Source: Hirschia sp964342355
Lineage (GTDB): Bacteria; Pseudomonadota; Alphaproteobacteria; Caulobacterales; Hyphomonadaceae
NCBI GenBank assembly: GCA_964342355.1
Contig: CAYFFG010000008.1
Location: forward strand, 1-64,000
Reading direction: 5' to 3'
Length of the DNA stretch: 64,000 nucleotides
The notes below the pieces were generated by a model. That model was given only the letters and a program-made list of their open reading frames with translations. It searched no databases and was not told where the DNA came from. Positions 53,332 to 60,444 of this stretch are shown in pieces (position 1 is the stretch's first letter; each line of letters begins with the position of its first letter). Made by a program: the position numbers and the translations under genes.

Positions 53332-54854
53332 CAGAAGACGTCAAAGTAAAAGAAGGCGTGGACCAAGCGACCGTGGATGCTGCGCGCGCGCTGGAAGCTG
53401 ACAAATATGATGCCGGTTTTACAACGGACATCGAACAGGAATTTGCGCCTAAAGGCTTAAACGAAGACGTTATCCGGTTTATTTCGGCCAAGAAGGAAGA
53501 GCCGGAATGGATGCTGGAATGGCGCCTAAAGGCTTATGCGCGATGGCTCAATATGGAAGAGCCTAAATGGGCGATGGTTGATTATCCTGAGATCGACTAT
53601 CAGGACGCTTATTATTACGCAGCGCCTAAGGGCAAAGCAAAATATGACTCGCTTGATGACGTGCCCGAAGAAATTCTGGAAACGTACAAGAAACTCGGTA
53701 TTCCGCTGCGAGAAGCGGAAGTGCTTTTGGGCGTAGAGGGCGCAGCGGAGACAGCCGCAGAAACCCGTGAACGCCCGAAAGTGGCTGTGGACGCTGTGTT
53801 TGATAGTGTCTCTGTGGCGACGACCTTCAAAGAAGAGCTTGCTAAGGCTGGCGTCATCTTCATGTCGATCTCTGAAGCTGTGAAAGAACACCCGGAGCTG
53901 GTGAAGAAATATCTGGGGACAGTTGTGCCCCAGTCAGACAATTTCTTTGCCACGTTGAACTGCGCTGTGTTTTCCGACGGCACGTTTGTCTACATCCCCA
54001 AGGGCGTGCGATGCCCGATGGAGCTTTCCACTTATTTCCGGATGAATGCGCAAGGCACAGGCCAATTTGAGCGCACGCTGATCATTGCGGATGAAGGATC
54101 GTATGTGTCTTATCTTGAGGGCTGTACGGCGCCGATGCGGGATGAAAACCAGTTGCATGCCGCTGTTGTCGAACTCGTGGCGCTGGATGACGCTGAGATC
54201 AAATATTCGACCGTTCAGAACTGGTGGCCGGGCGATGAAGACGGCAAGGGCGGCGTTTACAACTTTGTGACCAAACGCGGCGATTGCCGCGGCGCGCGCT
54301 CCAAGATTTCCTGGACGCAGGTGGAAACCGGATCGGCGGTGACCTGGAAATATCCATCCTGTGTGCTGAAGGGCGATGATAGTGTCGGCGAGTTTTACTC
54401 AATTGCGGTGACAAACGGTCGCCAGCAGGCGGACACTGGCACGAAAATGATCCATCTGGGTAAACGCACCAAGAGCCGGATTATATCGAAGGGGATTTCG
54501 GCAGGTAAATCCAACTCCACCTATCGCGGTCTGGTGTCTGTAGGCGCTAAGGCTGAGAAGGCCCGTAACTTCACCCAGTGTGACAGCCTTCTGATTGGCG
54601 ATACCTGCGGTGCGCACACCGTGCCGTATATCGAGACCAAAAAGTCAGACAGTCAGCTGGAACACGAAGCAACAACGACCCGCCTTTCTGAAGATCAGTT
54701 ATTTTATTGTCGCCAGCGTGGCGTCGGAGAAGAAGAAGCTGTGGCGTTGCTCGTCAACGGCTTTGTGAGAGACGTGATTCAGAAACTGCCTATGGAGTTT
54801 GCGGTAGAGGCCCAAAAACTTCTGGAAGTGAGTCTGGAAGGAAGTGTCGGCTAG
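53328..54854 (+). CDS. sufB: Fe-S cluster scaffold subunit SufB
   Basis: 508 residues, the expected length. Core scaffold of the SufBCD complex. WMLEWRLKAYARWLNMEEP, VYFY-type FVYIPKGVRCPMELSTYFRMN, and the cysteine in FTQCDSLLIGDTCGAH equivalent to E. coli C405 are present, with HEATTTRLSEDQLFYCRQRG near the C-terminus. Start overlaps the desulfurase stop. Confidence 0.98.
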   Translation: MTEDVKVKEGVDQATVDAARALEADKYDAGFTTDIEQEFAPKGLNEDVIRFISAKKEEPEWMLEWRLKAYARWLNMEEPKWAMVDYPEIDYQDAYYYAAPKGKAKYDSLDDVPEEILETYKKLGIPLREAEVLLGVEGAAETAAETRERPKVAVDAVFDSVSVATTFKEELAKAGVIFMSISEAVKEHPELVKKYLGTVVPQSDNFFATLNCAVFSDGTFVYIPKGVRCPMELSTYFRMNAQGTGQFERTLIIADEGSYVSYLEGCTAPMRDENQLHAAVVELVALDDAEIKYSTVQNWWPGDEDGKGGVYNFVTKRGDCRGARSKISWTQVETGSAVTWKYPSCVLKGDDSVGEFYSIAVTNGRQQADTGTKMIHLGKRTKSRIISKGISAGKSNSTYRGLVSVGAKAEKARNFTQCDSLLIGDTCGAHTVPYIETKKSDSQLEHEATTTRLSEDQLFYCRQRGVGEEEAVALLVNGFVRDVIQKLPMEFAVEAQKLLEVSLEGSVG

Positions 54855-54909
54855 AGGTTAAAGCGCACATCAAGGCGCGGACCCAAGCAGATATTGAGGC
54901 TGAAATACA

Positions 54910-55566
54910 ATGACACCTTATTCCGATATGAAACCCCAAGCGGCGCGACAGACGCTGTTTGAAACGCCGATTGCGCAAGTCAACTTTCAAGGTGGCGAGG
55001 CGTTTCTGGCTGACATGCGGAAAGTCGTTCTGGATAAACAGTTGGAAGACCCCAAAGGCGTAGGCCGTTCTAATGTCGGCGGATGGCACTCTGATGTCGA
55101 CATGATGAAATGGGGTGGCGCGCCGGCCCAAAAGCTTGCGGACACGGCAATTGCAGTCGCAAAGAGAATGTCGAGCTTTCCCGGCGCGAACCATGATGAT
55201 TATCATTGGTTATGCCAAATGTGGGCGAATGTGTCAGATAGTGGCGCATCCAATCATCTGCATATGCATCCGGGAAATCTGTGGTCAGGCGCCTGCTATA
55301 TCGATATGGGCGGAGCCGAGGATAACCCTGACCTGGGCGGCGCTTTTTATTTTGAAGATCCGCGTTTTCCGCTGATCAATATGCACAACACACGCTTTCG
55401 CTTTGCGGGAGCGGATGGCGCGCCAATGCAGTTAATGCCGGAAGTCAGACCCAAGGCCGGGGAAATGCTGATGTTCCCGGCGTGGTTACGTCATGGTGTC
55501 AAACCCTATCACGGGGATGGCCTTCGAATTTCGGTCGCATTCAATATTGACGCAGTGCCGAAATAA
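54910..55566 (+). CDS. TIGR02466-type 2OG-Fe(II) oxygenase-like protein inside the SUF operon
   Basis: 218 residues. Likely double-stranded beta-helix: metal ligands could be the histidines in NHLHMHPGN and WLRHGVKPYHG, with the arginine in GLRISVAFN binding 2-oxoglutarate. This fits the TIGR02466 family of putative 2OG-Fe(II) oxygenases. It lies between sufB and sufC, 55 bases after sufB and 81 before sufC, all in one direction. Substrate unknown; regulation together with Fe-S assembly is implied by position. Confidence 0.85.
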   Translation: MTPYSDMKPQAARQTLFETPIAQVNFQGGEAFLADMRKVVLDKQLEDPKGVGRSNVGGWHSDVDMMKWGGAPAQKLADTAIAVAKRMSSFPGANHDDYHWLCQMWANVSDSGASNHLHMHPGNLWSGACYIDMGGAEDNPDLGGAFYFEDPRFPLINMHNTRFRFAGADGAPMQLMPEVRPKAGEMLMFPAWLRHGVKPYHGDGLRISVAFNIDAVPK

Positions 55567-55647
55567 CATACTAACACAGTCGGGTATTGCGATGGGAAAA
55601 TTCATCGCTACCTAAAGAGTAATGATAAGAATTGTTGGAGCGAACGC

Positions 55648-56415
55648 GTGCTTGAACTGAAAAATCTCCATGCATCCGTTGTGAATGAGGACGGAGAGAG
55701 CAAAGAGATCATCCGCGGTGTGGATTTGATTGTGCCTGCCGGAGAAGTGCACGCGATTATGGGCCCGAATGGCGCTGGTAAGTCGACGCTGTCTTATGTC
55801 CTGACAGGGCGCGACAATTATGAAGTGTCCAACGGCACAGCGACACTGAAGGGTGAAGACCTTTTGGATATGGATCCGGAAGAGCGCTCGGCAGCTGGTC
55901 TGTTTTTATCTTTCCAGTATCCGCTGGAAATTCCTGGCGTGCCTGTTTTGACCTTTGTGCGTGCGGCGTTGAATGCGCAGCGCAAGACACGTGGCGAAGA
56001 AGAAGTCTCTGCGCCAGAGTTTCTTAAGAAAGCGCGCGCCGTAGCGTCTCAGCTGAAAATTGACTCTGACATGCTGAAACGGCCACTGAACGTGGGCTTT
56101 TCTGGCGGCGAAAAGAAGCGTTTGGAGATTTTCCAGGCGATGATGCTGGAGCCGTCTTTCCTCATTCTGGATGAAACAGATTCAGGTCTGGACATTGATG
56201 CGCTGCGCATTGTGTCTGACGGTGTGAACGCGTTGCGGGCGGAAGATCGCGGCATGCTTGTCATCACGCACTATCAGCGCCTGTTAGACCACATCAAGCC
56301 AGACAAAGTGCATGTGCTGGCGGCGGGCCGCATTGTTAAAACTGGCGGACCAGAGCTGGCGCAACAGCTTGAAAAAGAAGGTTATGACGGTGTGCTCGCG
56401 GAGGCGTCCGCGTGA
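55648..56415 (+). CDS. sufC: Fe-S assembly ATPase SufC
   Basis: 255 residues. ABC-type ATPase of SufBCD: Walker A GPNGAGKST, signature FSGGEKKRLEI, Walker B FLILDETDSGLD and H-loop VITHYQRLL. Start is GTG 55648 with GGAG 8 bases before. Its stop overlaps the GTG start of sufD. Confidence 0.98.
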   Translation: MLELKNLHASVVNEDGESKEIIRGVDLIVPAGEVHAIMGPNGAGKSTLSYVLTGRDNYEVSNGTATLKGEDLLDMDPEERSAAGLFLSFQYPLEIPGVPVLTFVRAALNAQRKTRGEEEVSAPEFLKKARAVASQLKIDSDMLKRPLNVGFSGGEKKRLEIFQAMMLEPSFLILDETDSGLDIDALRIVSDGVNALRAEDRGMLVITHYQRLLDHIKPDKVHVLAAGRIVKTGGPELAQQLEKEGYDGVLAEASA

Positions 56416-57614
56416 GTGTTGAAACCCTATCTTTAGAGGAACAATTCAAGAGCCGGTTAGACGCATTCGGCGATGATCCCCGCCGCGCACGCGCGTTTGA
56501 AGCGTTTGCAGCGACCGGTCTGCCACACCGCCGCATTGAGGGCTGGAAGTGGAGCGATGTGCGTGCGGCGTTGCGAAAAGCGCCCGATGTTTCTTCCTCC
56601 TTGCCGGAGGATGTGTTTGCTGATGTCGCTGCGCCGAGTGTGATTTTTGGCGCAGATGGTGTGACAGGGCCTGAAATTGAGATTCCGGGCCTTCGCATTG
56701 AGACTGACCAGCCTGCGAACGCTTTTGGCGGATCAGAAAACCTGCCTATGGGCGCTTTGGCGGCTGCGTTGGCGCCATCGGGCGCGACAGTGACTATCGA
56801 AGTCAGCGAGGCAGTTTCAACGCCGTTAAAGCTGGTGTTCCAGTCTCTTCGCGATATGCAGTTTACACGGGTTAATCTGTTGGTGCGGACCGGCGCGTCT
56901 CTTACCCTGGTGGAGAGCCATTTGTCGGCCGGTGGGTTTTCCAATGTCGTGCTGGATTACGAATTGGAGCCTGGCGCTTCGCTTGAACGCGTCGTCTCAC
57001 AGGCAGCTTCGCCAAGCGCAGTGCAGTTGGCGACCAATAAAGTCAGCTTGGGAGAGGATGCGCGTTATGTTCAGACCGCTTTTGGCGAAGGCGCAGCGCT
57101 TTGCCGGTTCGAAACGCGCTTAAGCTATCGCGGGATGAATGCGCATGCACAGTTAAATGGCGCTTACCTTTTAAATGATGGCCGCCATCTGGACTTCACC
57201 AGCTTTGTCAATCATGGCGCGGCGCACTGTACGACTGAGCAAAAAGTCAAAGGCGCGGTCAAAAAGGGCGGTATATCTGCCTTTCAAGGCAAATTCTTTG
57301 TCGCCCGGGACGCACAGAAGACGGATGCGCAAATGGCGCACAACGCACTGATGCTTGAAGATGGCGCCGAAGTGAATTCCAAGCCTGAACTGGAGATCTA
57401 TGCAGATGATGTTCAGTGCGCACATGGCAATACAGTAGGCGCTCTGGACGAAGCCGCGATTTTCTACATGCGTCAGCGTGGCGTATCACTGGCGCAGGCG
57501 CGCGCTATGCTGACCATGAGCTTCATCGCTGAGGCCTTTGATGCTGTGTCCAGTGATGAGGTGCGAGACATTCTGGAACGAGGGAGCGAAAAATGGCTGA
57601 TGTCGGCGCTCTAA
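56412..57614 (+). CDS. sufD: Fe-S assembly protein SufD
   Basis: 400 residues, beta-helix paralog of SufB. RRIEGWKWSDVRAALR near the N-terminus and VQCAHGNTVGALDEAAIFYMRQRG with the conserved histidine at the SufB-SufD interface. GTG start overlaps the sufC stop (GTGA). Its 3' end overlaps sufS by 22 bases. Confidence 0.97.
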   Translation: MSVETLSLEEQFKSRLDAFGDDPRRARAFEAFAATGLPHRRIEGWKWSDVRAALRKAPDVSSSLPEDVFADVAAPSVIFGADGVTGPEIEIPGLRIETDQPANAFGGSENLPMGALAAALAPSGATVTIEVSEAVSTPLKLVFQSLRDMQFTRVNLLVRTGASLTLVESHLSAGGFSNVVLDYELEPGASLERVVSQAASPSAVQLATNKVSLGEDARYVQTAFGEGAALCRFETRLSYRGMNAHAQLNGAYLLNDGRHLDFTSFVNHGAAHCTTEQKVKGAVKKGGISAFQGKFFVARDAQKTDAQMAHNALMLEDGAEVNSKPELEIYADDVQCAHGNTVGALDEAAIFYMRQRGVSLAQARAMLTMSFIAEAFDAVSSDEVRDILERGSEKWLMSAL

Positions 57615-58837
57615 CAACCAGATTTGATATTGAAGCTATCCGCGCACAGTTTCCGATCCTGAAACGTGAAGTGAACGGCAAACCGCTCATCTATCTTGAT
57701 AGTGCGGCGTCGGCGCAAAAGCCGGATGCTGTGATCAACGCGATGGCGGATCAGGCGCGCACATCGTATGCGAATGTCCACCGCGGTTTGCACACGCTGG
57801 CCAATGAGACCACCACGGCGTTTGAAGATGCGCGTGAAGCTGTGCGTAAATATATTAATGCGTCCACGGTTGAAGAAATTGTCTTTACCAAGGGTGCAAC
57901 CGAAGGTGTTAACCTGATTGCCAACGGATTGGCGTCTCTCCTTCAACCAGGCGATGAAATCCTGCTCTCAACTATGGAGCACCACGCTAATATCGTGCCG
58001 TGGCACATGCTGCGTGAGCGGTGCGGGGTCGTCCTGAAGTGGATTGAGATCACGGCTGAGGGCGAACTCGACTTTGATAGTTTTGACGCTCAGCTGAGTG
58101 ACAAGACAAAACTCGTCGCGCTGACGCATATGTCTAATGTGTTAGGCACGCGCCCGGATGTGGAGCGTGTGATCAAAGCTGCGCATAAAGCGGGTGCGGA
58201 TGTCTTACTCGATGGGTGTCAGGCGATTGTGCATGAGCGCGTGGATGTGACAGCGCTTGATGTCGATTATTACGTCTTTTCCGGCCACAAGATTTATGGA
58301 CCGACCGGGATTGGCGCGCTTTATGGAAAGTCAGACAAACTCAACGCGCTGCCACCTTACCAGGGTGGCGGTGAAATGATCGACGTCGTGACACGTGATA
58401 ATGTCACATATAACGCGCCGCCACACCGGTTTGAGGCTGGAACGCCGCCAATCCTGGAGACAGTTGGGTTGAAAGCGGCTTTGGACTGGATGTCTGCGCT
58501 CGATTTTGCAGCGGCTAAGGCCCATAAGACAGCGGTTTACGAACGGATTGTTGATGGGCTGACCGGTATCAATGGTTTTCGTATTCACGGACAGGCGCAA
58601 AACAAGGGACCTGTGCTATCCTTCAGTTTAGAAGGCGCACACCCGCATGATGTGGCGCAGATACTGGACAGGTATGGTGTGGCGGTTCGCGCCGGCCACC
58701 ATTGCGCCCAACCGTTGATGAAAGAATTAGGTGTAAACGCGACTGCGCGTGCAAGCATCGGCATCTACAATACGATTGAAGAAGCGGATGCGTTTGTGAC
58801 TGCGTTGGATAAAGCGCGTAATTTGCTTTTGGCTTAG
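57593..58837 (+). CDS. sufS: Cysteine desulfurase SufS (group II)
   Basis: 414 residues. PLP lysine in FSGHKIYGPTGIGALYG and catalytic cysteine in RAGHHCAQPLM, the group II form. Usually needs SufE or SufU; neither is seen in this operon. GAGGGAG lies 5-6 bases before the ATG. Follows sufD with overlap. Confidence 0.97.
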   Translation: MADVGALTTRFDIEAIRAQFPILKREVNGKPLIYLDSAASAQKPDAVINAMADQARTSYANVHRGLHTLANETTTAFEDAREAVRKYINASTVEEIVFTKGATEGVNLIANGLASLLQPGDEILLSTMEHHANIVPWHMLRERCGVVLKWIEITAEGELDFDSFDAQLSDKTKLVALTHMSNVLGTRPDVERVIKAAHKAGADVLLDGCQAIVHERVDVTALDVDYYVFSGHKIYGPTGIGALYGKSDKLNALPPYQGGGEMIDVVTRDNVTYNAPPHRFEAGTPPILETVGLKAALDWMSALDFAAAKAHKTAVYERIVDGLTGINGFRIHGQAQNKGPVLSFSLEGAHPHDVAQILDRYGVAVRAGHHCAQPLMKELGVNATARASIGIYNTIEEADAFVTALDKARNLLLA

Positions 58838-58848
58838 GGAGCCTTTTG

Positions 58849-59235
58849 ATGGCTGATGACATTAAACGCGATGTGATTGATATGTCCGCAGAAAAAAAGG
58901 CGGTGTCTGAACCTATCCCTCAGGATGAGCTGGACAGGATCACAGACGACATCATCGTGCGCTTAAAAGAAGTCTATGACCCGGAAATCCCGGTTGATAT
59001 TTATGAGTTGGGCCTCATCTATAAGGTAGACCTGAACGATGACCGTCATGCGGATGTTGAAATGACACTCACTGCGCCCGGCTGCCCGGTTGCTGGCGAG
59101 ATGCCAGGATGGGTCGAAGAGGCGGTGCTGAAAGTTGACGGTGTGGAGACGGTAAAGGTCAATCTCGTGTTTGACCCGCCGTGGGAGCCTTCTCGCATGT
59201 CGGATGAAGCGCGCCTGCAATTGAACATGTTATAA
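58849..59235 (+). CDS. sufT: SUF system maturation factor SufT (DUF59)
   Basis: About 128 residues; ATG 58849 has GGGAG 7 bases before. A 40-residue acidic extension precedes a DUF59/MIP18 domain: VYDPEIPVDIYELGLIYKV and TLTAPGCPVAGEMPGWVEE with the conserved cysteine. SufT helps mature Fe-S proteins. Confidence 0.93.
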   Translation: MADDIKRDVIDMSAEKKAVSEPIPQDELDRITDDIIVRLKEVYDPEIPVDIYELGLIYKVDLNDDRHADVEMTLTAPGCPVAGEMPGWVEEAVLKVDGVETVKVNLVFDPPWEPSRMSDEARLQLNML

Positions 59236-59253
59236 AGAGTAGGGCTTAATCTT

Positions 59254-59622
59254 ATGGCCAGACGCCCAAGACCTAAAATTGTTACGCTAAGCGACGCTGC
59301 GGCGGCGCGCGTCAAACAGATTATGGCTGACAAGAATGCCGGTTATCTGCGCGTGGGCGTTAAAAATGGCGGCTGCGCCGGCATGGAATACGTCATGGAA
59401 TATGCGGACCAGCCTGAAAAGCTGGACGAGCGTGTTGAAGATAATGGTGTTGAGATCATTGTGGACGCAAAAGCTGTCCTGTTTTTGCTCGGGTCTGTAA
59501 TTGATTATGAAGTGACGCCGCTTCACTCCAAGTTTGTCTTTAAAAACCCTAACGAGACAGACGCTTGCGGCTGCGGTGAAAGCGTGACATTGCAGCCATA
59601 TGTCGATGTTGATGCTGACTAA
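59254..59622 (+). CDS. sufA: A-type Fe-S carrier protein (SufA/IscA/HesB)
   Basis: 122 residues. Three cysteines in GGCAGMEY and TDACGCGES match A-type carriers that pass clusters from SufBCD to targets. Last gene of the SUF operon; followed by an AGGAC/GTCCT small dyad and a prepilin-peptidase-like gene 22 bases on. Confidence 0.93.
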   Translation: MARRPRPKIVTLSDAAAARVKQIMADKNAGYLRVGVKNGGCAGMEYVMEYADQPEKLDERVEDNGVEIIVDAKAVLFLLGSVIDYEVTPLHSKFVFKNPNETDACGCGESVTLQPYVDVDAD

Positions 59623-59644
59623 GGACAAATGAGTCCTCTGACAT

Positions 59645-60247
59645 ATGGGGGATGCGATATATACGGACATGCGCATCCCGATGTTTCAATCACTGATCAT
59701 CAAGTCCCGCCATCTAACATTATTGTGTGTGTTGGTCGCATTTGTTGCGGGCGGCGCGGGCTGGTTTTTTGTTAGCGCTGAGAAAAAGGTCGTCGGCTTA
59801 TTCATTGCGGCGTGCCTAAGCTGGCTGACATTTGTTGATATCGAACGGAAGATACTTCCGAATGTGTTGACTTACGGCTTGATCGCTGGCGGCCTGATCT
59901 GGACTTTCATTTTCAGGCCTGACGCGCTTGTTCACCATATATCAGGCGCAATGGGCGGTTTTGCGCTCTTTTGGCTGATTTCTTTTTATTACCTTAAACG
60001 CAGAAAGAAGGTGGGCTTGGGTCTGGGCGACGCCAAGCTGTTTGCGGCGGCTGGCGCATGGCTGGGATGGTATGCCTTACCTAGCGTGATGTTGATTTCT
60101 GCTACGACAGGTTTGTTTTATGCGGTTGTGCGCGCACTGGTGGAAAAGCGTTGGTCGCCTGATATGCGAATCGCCTTTGGACCATTTCTAGCAGTAGGTT
60201 TTTGGATTGTGTGGCTTTTAGGTCCTATCCAGAACAATCCGTTTTAA
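59645..60247 (+). CDS. Prepilin peptidase family protein (A24), C-terminal domain only
   Basis: Up to 200 residues with about six membrane segments. Two catalytic aspartates: LTFVDIERKILPNVLT and GLGLGDAKLF, as in type IV prepilin peptidases and archaellin peptidases. The N-terminal methyltransferase domain of PilD is missing, as in CpaA/TadV-type Flp pilin peptidases. Start uncertain: ATG 59645, 59669 or 59681. No pilus genes are nearby, so it may serve genes elsewhere or only be positional. Confidence 0.85.
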   Translation: MGDAIYTDMRIPMFQSLIIKSRHLTLLCVLVAFVAGGAGWFFVSAEKKVVGLFIAACLSWLTFVDIERKILPNVLTYGLIAGGLIWTFIFRPDALVHHISGAMGGFALFWLISFYYLKRRKKVGLGLGDAKLFAAAGAWLGWYALPSVMLISATTGLFYAVVRALVEKRWSPDMRIAFGPFLAVGFWIVWLLGPIQNNPF

Positions 60248-60314
60248 AATTTCCAAGAAATCAGGTCCCTCAATAGGGAAAACCCCGTAGTTACAATGAA
60301 AAACGGGGTCTGGC

Positions 60315-60332
60315 GTGTAACACAGCTGTCAC
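60315..60332 (+). promoter_or_regulatory. Candidate Pho box
   Basis: GTGTAAC at 60315 and CTGTCAC at 60326 are 11 bases apart. The PhoB consensus is two CTGTCAT-type heptamers on an 11-base period; the second copy matches fully (final T or C allowed) and the first matches 5 of 7. It lies 112 bases before the lipoprotein start. Not backed by a visible strong -10 element. Confidence 0.35.
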
Positions 60333-60444
60333 AAACCTATGCCATAGGCTGCCAAGTATCGCGGCGGCTTATTAACCTTTGAGGTTCGGGGGACGCTGCG
60401 AGGACAAATCTGCTTCACGCTAAAACGCCAGGGGGTCATCCCAA

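Noticed and set aside
56336..56944. 202-codon minus-strand frame opposite sufC/sufD
   Set aside because: Antisense to two clear Suf genes; arginine/serine-rich shadow composition.
60282..60309. ACCCCGT/ACGGGGT stem as intrinsic terminator of the prepilin peptidase gene
   Set aside because: The loop is long and no T run follows, so it is not called as a feature.
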